NCBI GenBank assembly: GCA_025462925.1
Contig: JAOAPL010000083.1
Coordinates: 1-36,382 of the forward strand
Reading direction: 5' to 3'
Source: Acidobacteriaceae bacterium
GTDB lineage: Bacteria > Acidobacteriota > Terriglobia > Terriglobales > Acidobacteriaceae
DNA length: 36,382 nt
This document shows, one piece after another, positions 1 to 6,972 of this stretch (within the stretch, counting starts at the first letter, position 1; every line of letters begins with the position of its first letter). A model generated the notes under the pieces. The model searched no databases. It saw nothing but the letters and a program-made list of their open reading frames with translations, and was not told the origin of the DNA. The position numbers and the translations under genes are program-made.

Positions 1-135
1 AAACAGGAGATGGGCGGTGGCGCTGAAAAAGGTGAGCACAAGGAAAAGGCAGGAGAACGTCATTTCAAAGTGGACAAAGTCGATATGGTCTCGGACAACT
101 GCACAGCGACATCGGCAAAAACTAAGATGAAGTAG
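1..135 (+). CDS. C-terminal fragment of an unrecognised protein (cut by window edge)
   Basis: Frame 1 is open from the first base to a TAG at 133-135 and reads as a hydrophilic, Lys/Glu-rich tail of 44 residues ending in TSAKTKMK. It is missing from the ORF track because its start lies outside the window. I recognise no domain. It converges on fabF, with a strong hairpin at 172-198 between them, as expected for a real gene end. The alternative is chance open frame. Confidence 0.5.
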   Translation, partial: KQEMGGGAEKGEHKEKAGERHFKVDKVDMVSDNCTATSAKTKMK

Positions 136-171
136 AGATCGTAGTCGTAAGGTCAATCAAATAAAGGAGGT

Positions 172-198
172 CCCACCTGTGGCTTCGCCACAGGTGGG
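172..198. terminator. Perfect 11-bp hairpin between convergent genes, probable bidirectional terminator
   Basis: CCCACCTGTGG and CCACAGGTGGG form a perfect 11-bp stem around a CTTCG loop. The + side is followed about 14 bases later by TTATTTTT, and the - side by TTTATTT. It lies between the end of the first gene (135) and the end of fabF (226), so it could terminate both. The GGCTTCGCC core also resembles the palindromic repeats at 3.7-3.9 kb and 12.75 kb. Confidence 0.6.
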
Positions 199-225
199 GC
201 ACCCGGTTATTTTTGAAGTCACGAA

Positions 226-1494
226 CTATTCTGTCCAGCGTTTGAAGATCAGCGAACCGTTGGTGCCGCCGAAGCCGAAGCTGTTGGAGAGCGCGATGTC
301 GAGTTTCGCCTTGCGAGCGGTGTTGGGAACGTAATCCAGATCACACTCTGGATCGAGATTCTCGATGTTGACCGTGGGAGGAATCACCTGGTCGCGCAAG
401 GCGAGGATGGTGATGCCGGCTTCGAGGCCACCGGCGCCGCCAAGAAGATGTCCGGTCATCGACTTCGTCGAGCTGACGTGGAGTTTTTTGCTGGTCGCAT
501 GTTCACCGAAAGCGCGCTTGATGGCCTTGGTTTCGAGGACGTCGCCAATGGGAGTCGAAGTGCCGTGGGCGTTAACGTAGTCCACGTCCTCGGGCTTGAT
601 GTTGGCGTCTTTGATGGCGTTCAGCATCACGCGGAATCCGCCTTCGCCATCTTCAGCGGGCTGGGTGATGTGATATGCGTCGGCGCTCATGCCGTAACCG
701 ATGATCTCGGCGAGAATATTGGCGCCCCGTGCCTTCGCGTGCTCCAACTCTTCAAGGATGAGAATGCCCGCGCCTTCGCCGATGACGAAGCCGTCGCGAT
801 CTTTGTCCCAGGGGCGGCTGGCTTTTTCGGGAGCGTCATTGCGGGTAGAGAGCGCGCGCATGGCGGCGAATCCGCCAACGCCCATCGGAGTGATAGCGGC
901 TTCGGTGCCGCCGGCAATCATGACGTCTGCATCATCGCGCTCGATGATCTTGTAGGCATCGCCAATGGCATGCGCGCTGGTAGTGCAGGCGGTACAAGTG
1001 GCTTCATTGGGGCCTTTGGCGTTGTAGCGGATGCTTACGTGTCCGGCGGCGAGATTGACGATGGAAGCGGGAATGAAGAAAGGCGAGATTTTTCGCGGGC
1101 CACCCTGCATGAGATTGGTATGTTCGCGCTCGATGACGTCGAACCCGCCGATCCCGCTGCCGATATGAACGCCCACGCGAGTGGAGTTCTCCTCAGTGAC
1201 TTTCAGGCAGGACATCTTCATGGCTTCATCGCTGGCGGCGAGCGCCAGATGAATGAAGCGGCCCATCTTCTTGATCTCTTTTTTTTCGATGAACTTCAGC
1301 GGATCAAAATTCTTGATCTCAGCGGCGATGGTGCATGCGAAGCCGGTGGCATCGAAATGCGTGATGGTGGCAACGCCACTTTTGCCCGCCTGCAGGTTCT
1401 GCCAGACTTCAGGGGCGGTATGGCCGACGGCGCAAATGAGACCCATGCCAGTAACAACAACACGTCGATTAGGGTTAACGGCGCCTCGGGACAA
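226..1494 (-). CDS. fabF: beta-ketoacyl-[acyl-carrier-protein] synthase II (FabF)
   Basis: This is the condensing enzyme of type II fatty-acid synthesis: it joins malonyl-ACP to a growing acyl-ACP in the cytoplasm. The 422 residues match the family length. The start RRVVVTGMG is typical, and the Cys-His-His triad is visible as TACTTSAH (C170), NAHGTST (H310) and KSMTGH (H349), with NSFGFGGTN near the end. The start is a TTG two bases after the acpP stop, preceded by AAAGGCGG inside acpP, so translation is probably coupled to acpP. It is the last gene of an ACP-ACP-fabF operon, the reverse of long fab clusters that carry fabD and fabG upstream. Confidence 0.97.
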   Translation of the reverse strand: MSRGAVNPNRRVVVTGMGLICAVGHTAPEVWQNLQAGKSGVATITHFDATGFACTIAAEIKNFDPLKFIEKKEIKKMGRFIHLALAASDEAMKMSCLKVTEENSTRVGVHIGSGIGGFDVIEREHTNLMQGGPRKISPFFIPASIVNLAAGHVSIRYNAKGPNEATCTACTTSAHAIGDAYKIIERDDADVMIAGGTEAAITPMGVGGFAAMRALSTRNDAPEKASRPWDKDRDGFVIGEGAGILILEELEHAKARGANILAEIIGYGMSADAYHITQPAEDGEGGFRVMLNAIKDANIKPEDVDYVNAHGTSTPIGDVLETKAIKRAFGEHATSKKLHVSSTKSMTGHLLGGAGGLEAGITILALRDQVIPPTVNIENLDPECDLDYVPNTARKAKLDIALSNSFGFGGTNGSLIFKRWTE

Positions 1495-1496
1495 AA

Positions 1497-1745
1497 CTAC
1501 TTGCCGCCTTTCGAATTCTTTTCGATGTATTCGACGGCATCCTTCACCGTGCGAATCTTCTCGGCGTCTTCGTCGGGGATCTCGATGTCAAAGGACTCTT
1601 CGAAGGCCATGACTAGCTCGACGGTGTCGAGCGAATCTGCCCCGAGGTCATCGACAAAAGAAGCGCTGGACGTGACTTCACCTTCGTCCACACCAAGTTG
1701 TTCCACAATGATCTGTTTTACTTTGTCTTCAACGGCAGTAGCCAT
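1497..1745 (-). CDS. acpP: acyl carrier protein (copy next to fabF)
   Basis: An 82-residue acidic ACP that carries fatty-acyl intermediates on a phosphopantetheine arm. The attachment motif GADSLD puts the modified serine at residue 38, and the four-helix pattern with EIPDED after helix II is complete. The ATG has AGGAAAGG about 9 bases upstream. It ends two bases before the fabF start. By eye it shares about 70% identity with the ACP gene just upstream, so the two are recent-looking tandem paralogues. It would be activated by the AcpS encoded at 12.9 kb. Confidence 0.97.
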   Translation of the reverse strand: MATAVEDKVKQIIVEQLGVDEGEVTSSASFVDDLGADSLDTVELVMAFEESFDIEIPDEDAEKIRTVKDAVEYIEKNSKGGK

Positions 1746-1807
1746 TTTTGTTGGCCTTTCCTGGTACTTTGCTGGGATGTTTAGATGTTTGCTGATGGCG
1801 ATGAGAA

Positions 1808-2056
1808 CTATTGTTTTACGGTCTTCGAGTTCTTCTCGATGTAGCTGACCGCGTCCTGCACGGTCTTGATGGTTTCTGCCTGCTCGTCCGGGATCTCCAG
1901 GTCGAAGGCCTCTTCGAATGCCATGATGAGCTCGACGCGGTCGAGTGAATCGGCACCGAGGTCGTCAACAAAGGACGCAGTGGGAGTGATCTCGCTCTCC
2001 TCCACGCTCAGCTGGTCAATAATGATCTGCTTAACTTTATCTTCAATTCCGGGCAT
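1808..2056 (-). CDS. second acyl carrier protein, tandem paralogue
   Basis: The ORF track starts this at 2122, but the ATG at 2056 (MPGIEDKV) is preferred: it has AGGAGG 11 bases upstream and gives 82 residues, like its neighbour. The extra 22 residues of the longer frame do not resemble any ACP. The motif GADSLD places the phosphopantetheine serine at residue 37. Differences from the other copy are mostly conservative, with T-to-R right after DSLD, a position that contacts partner enzymes. It is first in the ACP-ACP-fabF unit, 62 bp from the next ACP, so both are probably co-transcribed. Confidence 0.95.
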   Translation of the reverse strand: MPGIEDKVKQIIIDQLSVEESEITPTASFVDDLGADSLDRVELIMAFEEAFDLEIPDEQAETIKTVQDAVSYIEKNSKTVKQ

Positions 2057-2163
2057 GTTGATGTGCGCCTCCTGCGCGCGGCCGATTGACGGCATAGTGT
2101 AATCCAGCCCGCAGTCCTCCACCAGACAGCCAGAATGGGGCAGGACCTATTGGGCAAACTTAA

Positions 2164-2192
2164 ATCCTAAATGCTGGGGCCGAGGTGGTCAA
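2164..2192 (-). promoter_or_regulatory. Candidate sigma-70 promoter for the ACP-ACP-fabF operon
   Basis: On the minus strand TTGACC is followed after exactly 17 bases by TAGGAT (4 of 6 consensus positions). It lies about 105 bp upstream of the first ACP start, in the only gap between this operon and the upstream ATPase gene. No FapR-like operator was recognised. Confidence 0.45.
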
Positions 2193-2213
2193 TGCGGGGA
2201 CGGCCATTGATAG

Positions 2214-2912
2214 TCATTTGAGTATTGGCGCTTGCAGGGCCGCGTTCGAGATCAGCATGTCCGCATAAACGAATCCATCTCGCTCGACCACCTCGCCGGT
2301 TGTGATCTCGAGAGCTTTCGAAAACATTGGGCCATCGTAGACGCAGGTGTGGAACTCGCCATTCTCGCCGCAGGGATCGGTGCCGGGAGGTAAGTCGCTT
2401 AGGAGCGTAGTGTCGAACTCGCGGCCAGCGAAGCTGTGGGGCAGAGACTTCGGGTCGATGCAGGTGAGTCGGGCGCGAAGTCCGCCAGAGATCATCTCAT
2501 GCGCGAGTTTGTCGGTTGGAATCTCCCAGAGAGGAAAAACCGGAGTGAGGCCTGTGCCTTGCAATTGTTTTTCGCGATAGGCGCGGATGTCGCGCAGGAA
2601 AAGATCGCCGAAAGCGATCACTTCTACTCCTCTTGTAATCGCGTCTGAACATGCGGCCTGCATGACGCATTCGTAAGTCTCGTTCGAACACGGCCAGGGG
2701 AGCGGCAATTCAATCAGCGGGAGACCCGCGGATTCAGCCTGAACGCGCAGCAGTTCTACGCGAGTTCCGTGCATCGCAACGCGATTGAAGGCCTGATTCA
2801 CGGTTGTGAGCAGGCCGACGATCTCGTACTGATTTTGCTGGCGTAGAAGGTGCAGCGTCCATGCGCTGTCTTTGCCGCTGCTCCAAGAGAGCAATAGCTT
2901 TTTCCTGGGCAT
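2214..2912 (-). CDS. PP-loop ATPase, DUF71 / diphthine-ammonia ligase (Dph6)-like family
   Basis: The 232 residues open with LLLSWSSGKDS, the PP-loop that binds ATP in adenine nucleotide alpha-hydrolase proteins. The family signature GENGEFHT follows at residues 182-189. In eukaryotes and archaea this family amidates diphthine on elongation factor 2. Bacteria lack diphthamide, so the bacterial substrate is unknown and I do not assign the eukaryotic reaction. The stop of the upstream acyltransferase gene is only 6 bp away, and AGGA sits just before the ATG, so the two are probably one transcript. Confidence 0.85.
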   Translation of the reverse strand: MPRKKLLLSWSSGKDSAWTLHLLRQQNQYEIVGLLTTVNQAFNRVAMHGTRVELLRVQAESAGLPLIELPLPWPCSNETYECVMQAACSDAITRGVEVIAFGDLFLRDIRAYREKQLQGTGLTPVFPLWEIPTDKLAHEMISGGLRARLTCIDPKSLPHSFAGREFDTTLLSDLPPGTDPCGENGEFHTCVYDGPMFSKALEITTGEVVERDGFVYADMLISNAALQAPILK

Positions 2913-2918
2913 TGAATC

Positions 2919-3641
2919 CTATTCTGCTTTTTGTTTCGTCGAAAATCGCGATTCGGCGTAGGCAGTGACCCGCTCCAGCGCGGCCTGCATCTCTGCGTGC
3001 ACTTTCTCCATGCCCGCGGAATCGAGGTCGGCGGGAACGTTGATCACTTTGCTGAAACGTACGAGAGCCCGTGTGAACGGCTTAGGAATCTTGGTCTGGT
3101 CCCATGAACGCAGAGTCCATTTTTTCTGTAGGGCCAGGTGATAGCAGATGATTGGCACCTGCGTGTTGCGCGCCAGCAGGACTGGCCCGGGTTTTGCGAC
3201 GTGTCGCGGGCCGCGTGGACCGTCGATGGTGAAGGCCACGGTGTAACCGTTCTCGATCTCAGTGTGCATGCCCAGCAGCGCGCGGGCGGCGTCGCGAGAA
3301 CTGGAACCGCGAACGGTACGAAAGCGTAGATTCTGAATGATGCGCGCGATATATTCGCCATCGAAGCTGCGGCTGGTCATCACCGCGATCTGACGGTTGC
3401 GGAAGACCCACGCGGAGGCGAAGACACATTGGTGCCAAAAACAATAAATGGCGGGGACGTGAATTATTTCCGAGGTGCCGCCCTCTTCGATTTCAACTTC
3501 AAGCCTGATAGTAGGGCCAATGAGCCGGATGGCGAGAGTGCCCAGGGTGCTGATGAAGAAAAGTGCAAGTCGCTGACGGAAGGTGAAGGTGCTGGGAAGT
3601 GGCGATTCTATTTTCTCGCCGAGTTGTGGGGTGCCTGCCAC
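2919..3641 (-). CDS. DUF374-type lysophospholipid acyltransferase-like protein
   Basis: A 240-residue protein with a hydrophobic N-terminal helix (about residues 25-45), then IYCFWHQ (69-71 WHQ), SRSFDGE (90-96), GSSSRD (112-117) and DGPRGPRH (140-147). This order fits the DUF374 branch of membrane acyltransferases, thought to act on lipid A or phospholipid precursors at the inner face of the inner membrane. The exact acceptor is not visible. The start is GTG, with no Shine-Dalgarno but with TACAAT 6 bases upstream, suggesting a leaderless mRNA. It is followed by the PP-loop ATPase gene in the same operon. Confidence 0.85.
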   Translation of the reverse strand: MAGTPQLGEKIESPLPSTFTFRQRLALFFISTLGTLAIRLIGPTIRLEVEIEEGGTSEIIHVPAIYCFWHQCVFASAWVFRNRQIAVMTSRSFDGEYIARIIQNLRFRTVRGSSSRDAARALLGMHTEIENGYTVAFTIDGPRGPRHVAKPGPVLLARNTQVPIICYHLALQKKWTLRSWDQTKIPKPFTRALVRFSKVINVPADLDSAGMEKVHAEMQAALERVTAYAESRFSTKQKAE

Positions 3642-3647
3642 GGAACG

Positions 3648-3653
3648 ATTGTA
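3648..3653 (-). promoter_or_regulatory. -10 box TACAAT placed for a leaderless start of the acyltransferase
   Basis: TACAAT matches 5 of 6 -10 positions and ends 6 bases before the GTG start codon, where transcription would begin on or next to the codon. No good -35 is seen 17 bp further upstream. The same spacing recurs at five other genes in this window. Confidence 0.4.
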
Positions 3654-3670
3654 AATGGAGTGCTGAGCGG

Positions 3671-3705
3671 GTAGCCCTTAGCCTTTAGCTCTTAGCAGCT
3701 AAGTG
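3671..3705. repeat. Heptamer-period TTAGCNN repeat
   Basis: Five consecutive 7-base units read GTAGCCC, TTAGCCT, TTAGCTC, TTAGCAG and CTAAGTG. The shared core is TTAGC. The same period and core occur at 15818-15845 and, as a two-unit remnant, at 31394-31407. Confidence 0.6.
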
Positions 3706-3717
3706 AACCGACCTCAG

Positions 3718-3894
3718 CGGCTAAAGCCGGGGTTGTTGTCAGCCGAAAACGCAGGCCTGAAGGCCTGCACCACCCGTTAGAGTGCGTTACCACTTGTCCC
3801 AGCCGATCCTGTGGATAAGGGTGGGGCAACCGCAGGATTTCCTCGGGCTAAAGCCCTTTCATCTGGGGCGGAATATGCAGGCCTAAAGGCCTGC
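3718..3894. repeat. Cluster of four short palindromes (REP-like)
   Basis: Four palindromes with a central AAA or GAA lie in this gap: CGGCTAAAGCCG (3718-3729), GCAGGCCTGAAGGCCTGC (3751-3768), GGGCTAAAGCCC (3845-3856) and GCAGGCCTAAAGGCCTGC (3877-3894). Two types alternate (GGCTAAAGCC then AGGCCTNAAGGCCT), so the arrangement looks like a duplicated pair. They fill the 275-bp gap between the ABC permease end and the acyltransferase start and may form hairpins that stop transcription or protect mRNA ends. No coding frame is visible here. Confidence 0.75.
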
Positions 3895-3916
3895 GCCACC
3901 CATTCGGGTTATTGCC

Positions 3917-5230
3917 TCAGGCGTAGCGAATCCACTTGATGATCTCCGGCAGCGTTGGGCGCTTGCCGTACATGAGAATCCCCACCCGATAAACGCGCGA
4001 CGTGAGTTGCAGGGTCAAGTAGATGGTCAAGATCATGATGCCTATGCACGTGGCGATCTGCCAGAACGGTGGCGTCTGCACGACAATGCGTGCGAACATC
4101 ACCAGCGGCGCGGCGAAGGGAATCATGGAGACGAAGACTACGCGCGGATCATTGGGAACGCGGATGGCCAGGAACATCATAAAAAATGACAGGATGAGCG
4201 GCATCATCACGAACATCTGAATCTGCTGCGCTTCTTGTTCAGAGTTGACCATTGCACCCAATGCTGCGCAGAGTGAGCTGTAGAGGAAGTATCCGAGCAG
4301 GAAGAACGTTGCAAAGTAAATGCCTGTGGATACGGAATAGTTGGCCTGCTTTACCACGTCCGCCATCATGGTGAAGCCGGGTGTGGCCGCGACAGTGCCC
4401 ATCAAGACCCAGATGACGATCTGCGTAAGCCCAACCGCGCCAACACCGAGAATCTTGCCGGCCATGAGGTCAGTTGACGCAACGCAGGACATCATGACTT
4501 CCATGATGCGCGAAGTCTTTTCCTGAAGGACCGAACGCATGACGCTCATCCCAAAGATGAGGACGGTCATGTACATGGCAAAGCCAAGAATGAAGATGCC
4601 GATGAATTGCAGCCCTTCGTTGGATTTCTTTATTTTTCCGTCCTTCCATTGAACGGTATCGATCTTGTAAGTCTTCAGTACATTTTCTACATCGCCCTCG
4701 GACAAGCCGCGGGTGCGGAGATCCTGCTTCATCAAGGCATCGCGAACCGCGGACCGGAGGCCGTTGAGCTCACTGAAGTCGGAGACAGCGGCGGCGGTGT
4801 AAGTCAACGCGTGCTCGTCCAGAGCTTTGCTGTCGAGCCAGATGAAAGCGTCAATCTCCTTGGTATCTATCTTTTTCTGCAGCGCAATACGTTCCTGTTC
4901 AGAAACGTCATTACTGATGGTGACGTTGTACTTTACTTCCTCCAAAGCCTCCTGTCGGCTCTTGCGTCGCACGTCGGGTTCAGTGGCAGAGTCGGGCGGA
5001 TTGGAAAGGCGGTCCTTAATAGCCTGGCCAAACTGCGCGTTAGACGTGACCACAACCAAATTACGGGTGCCACCACTCTTGGCATTGATCATCAGGCCGG
5101 GAATCACGGCCCAAGCAATGGCCAGAGCCGGTGTGAGAAGCGTGAAGATCAAGAACGCCTTGGTGCGCACGCGCTCCAAGTACTCGCGCTTGGAAATAAG
5201 CCAGACGTTTCTCAGGGTCATCTTATGCAT
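3917..5230 (-). CDS. ABC-2 type transporter permease, NatB-like
   Basis: The protein (434-437 residues) starts with a cytoplasmic segment ISKREYLERVRTKAF and one membrane helix (about 23-48). A large soluble domain (about 50-205) follows, then five or six hydrophobic helices (QFIGIFILGFAMYM onward). This is the ABC2_membrane_3 / NatB layout, whose members export Na+, drugs or lipids. Two starts are possible: ATG at 5230, overlapping the ATPase stop by 8 bases, or ATG at 5221, one base after it. Either way it is translationally coupled to the ATPase. The substrate cannot be read from sequence. Confidence 0.9.
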   Translation of the reverse strand: MHKMTLRNVWLISKREYLERVRTKAFLIFTLLTPALAIAWAVIPGLMINAKSGGTRNLVVVTSNAQFGQAIKDRLSNPPDSATEPDVRRKSRQEALEEVKYNVTISNDVSEQERIALQKKIDTKEIDAFIWLDSKALDEHALTYTAAAVSDFSELNGLRSAVRDALMKQDLRTRGLSEGDVENVLKTYKIDTVQWKDGKIKKSNEGLQFIGIFILGFAMYMTVLIFGMSVMRSVLQEKTSRIMEVMMSCVASTDLMAGKILGVGAVGLTQIVIWVLMGTVAATPGFTMMADVVKQANYSVSTGIYFATFFLLGYFLYSSLCAALGAMVNSEQEAQQIQMFVMMPLILSFFMMFLAIRVPNDPRVVFVSMIPFAAPLVMFARIVVQTPPFWQIATCIGIMILTIYLTLQLTSRVYRVGILMYGKRPTLPEIIKWIRYA

Positions 5231-6131
5231 CGGTTTTGCCCACCACTTCTATGAAAATCTCTTCCAGTGACGGTTCCATCAGCTCAAACTTGTTTACACG
5301 GGAGCGCTCGGTCACGGTCTTCAGAAGCTTTTGCGCGTCGGCGCCGGGAGCGAGCCGCACCAACACGTGTCCTTCATAGCGATCGAGTGAGCGCACCATG
5401 GTGTCATCCTGCAAAAAAGCGCCTTCATTGGATTCTTCGAATGTGATCTCCACCTGGTTCTTGCCATATCGCGCTTTCACCTCGCGCAGCTCGCCTGCGA
5501 GTACGGCCTTGCCCTTGTTCACGAGGCATATCGAGTCACACAACTTTTCCACCTGCTCCATACGGTGCGTGGAGAACAAAATAGTCTTGCCCTGTTTGCG
5601 CAAATCGATGAGCACGTCTTCCAATAGCTTGGAGTTGACGGGATCAAGTCCAGAGAAAGGCTCATCCATGATGATGAAATCGGGATCATGCAATAGGGTG
5701 GCAATGAACTGGATCTTCTGCTGCATCCCTTTGGAGAGTTCATTCGTCTTCTTCTGGAAACTCTCGGCGATCTCCAGGCGCTCGCCCCAGGCAAGTGCGC
5801 GCTTTCTAGCTTCGGCGGCGGAGAGGCCGTGCAGTTCACCGATGAAGACCAGTTGCTCCACAACCTTCATCTTGGGGTAGAGTCCGCGCTCTTCGGGAAG
5901 ATATCCCACACGCTTGAGGAAATCCCGGCGGAAGGGCTCGCCAAACATGCGGACTTCGCCGGAGTCGGGCATAGTAATGCCGATCATCATGCGGATGGTA
6001 CTGGTCTTCCCGGCGCCATTCGGGCCAAGAAGCCCGAACATGGTGCCCGCCGGGATGGAGAAGGACAAGTTGTCGACGGCGACGAACTTGTCGTACGACT
6101 TGCAGACGTTCTTCAATTCAACAGGATGCAT
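5223..6131 (-). CDS. ABC transporter ATP-binding protein, NatA-like
   Basis: Cytoplasmic ATPase partner of the downstream permease. From the ATG at 6131, Walker A GPNGAGKT is at 36-43, the signature LSKGMQQ at 132-138, Walker B FIIMDEP at 152-158, followed by the STHRMEQ H-loop. The C-terminal extension of about 90 residues is typical of NatA/CcmA-like exporters. The track starts at a TTG (6197), and another ATG lies at 6170. I chose 6131 because MHPVELKNVCKSY matches the usual family N-terminus, but there is no clear Shine-Dalgarno, so the start is uncertain. Confidence 0.92.
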   Translation of the reverse strand: MHPVELKNVCKSYDKFVAVDNLSFSIPAGTMFGLLGPNGAGKTSTIRMMIGITMPDSGEVRMFGEPFRRDFLKRVGYLPEERGLYPKMKVVEQLVFIGELHGLSAAEARKRALAWGERLEIAESFQKKTNELSKGMQQKIQFIATLLHDPDFIIMDEPFSGLDPVNSKLLEDVLIDLRKQGKTILFSTHRMEQVEKLCDSICLVNKGKAVLAGELREVKARYGKNQVEITFEESNEGAFLQDDTMVRSLDRYEGHVLVRLAPGADAQKLLKTVTERSRVNKFELMEPSLEEIFIEVVGKTDA

Positions 6132-6251
6132 AGATTTGCCAAGTGTAGCTAGCTGTGACGAGAGCAGCATTGTTTCTTGCCGCTCCGGCTGTGACAATGA
6201 GGAAGATTACTGACGATACGCGACCCGGCGGAGCAAAGTTTCAAATTCCGA

Positions 6252-6950
6252 TCAGAATTGCAGGAAGTCGTCCACCCACTTTTGCACCAATTGCCGACTC
6301 TTGTGCTCTGAATCAAAACGGATGCCGATCATGCTGCCGGCCTCGCGACGCCAGCAAATCGAAGCAGTGATATCGACGTCTTGCGCCTCCGGCAAGACAA
6401 ACTTGGCCTGCACCTTGATCTTGCCGTGCATCAGTTCGTGAGCACGCAAGGACATACCGCCGCTGCTGATCTCCTCGCTAAGCGTGGTGACCCGATGTCC
6501 ATCTGTGGACAAGACAACTTCGACAGCAAGCGGGATGCGAACGTATCGCCGATATTCGTGAAGCGCGAGCAGATAAGTGGCACGCACGACTTTAAGCGCG
6601 GCTGACCGCTCCAGCGGATCGGGAAAGATGGCGTTGATGCAATATCGGGAGTAACGCATCGCGATCTTGGGATCGGCGGCGATCCCGTAGATGAGCATCC
6701 GGCGGTTTGAAGGCGAATTGCGCGCGGCTTCGAGGACCGAACCGGCAGAATCGTCAAGGCGGAGCACGCACCCTTCGAGTTTTTCCTTGGCCAGGCGGCT
6801 TTTTTCGTCGCCATGCAAGGTGGTGGTTTTGACGTTGAATTGCTTGAAGCAGTCAGTGAGCAATTTCGCATCTGCCTCGTCCAGATCAAGCAGGGCGACA
6901 CGGGTAGCGGGCTTTGGAACCGGTGATTGGGCTGTTTTTGGTTGTGCCAT
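6252..6950 (-). CDS. PilZ-domain c-di-GMP effector with a REC-like N-terminal domain
   Basis: The 232-residue protein has two parts. Residues about 17-125 look like a degenerate response-regulator fold (RVALLDLDEAD start, alternating strands and helices) without the full phosphorylation set. Residues about 130-232 form a PilZ domain: RRYVR (134-138) supplies the two arginines that bind c-di-GMP and EISSGG (160-165) is the second motif, with Glu where Asp or Asn is usual. Its start is 22 bp after the stop of the diguanylate cyclase gene, so maker and reader of the second messenger are probably co-expressed. The controlled output is unknown. Confidence 0.88.
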   Translation of the reverse strand: MAQPKTAQSPVPKPATRVALLDLDEADAKLLTDCFKQFNVKTTTLHGDEKSRLAKEKLEGCVLRLDDSAGSVLEAARNSPSNRRMLIYGIAADPKIAMRYSRYCINAIFPDPLERSAALKVVRATYLLALHEYRRYVRIPLAVEVVLSTDGHRVTTLSEEISSGGMSLRAHELMHGKIKVQAKFVLPEAQDVDITASICWRREAGSMIGIRFDSEHKSRQLVQKWVDDFLQF

Positions 6951-6972
6951 GAAAGATAAAGTGAGCAGAAAT

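Noticed and set aside
448-1848. A 466-codon + strand ORF opposite fabF and acpP
   Set aside because: It is antisense to two unmistakable genes, has no recognisable motif, and arises from the codon bias of the real frame. The same applies to 7579-8466 (+), 17499-18317 (-) and 10540-11229 (-).
3718-3894. Possible CRISPR-like array
   Set aside because: The repeats are short palindromes of two types with uneven spacing, no constant repeat of 24-37 bp and no cas genes nearby.
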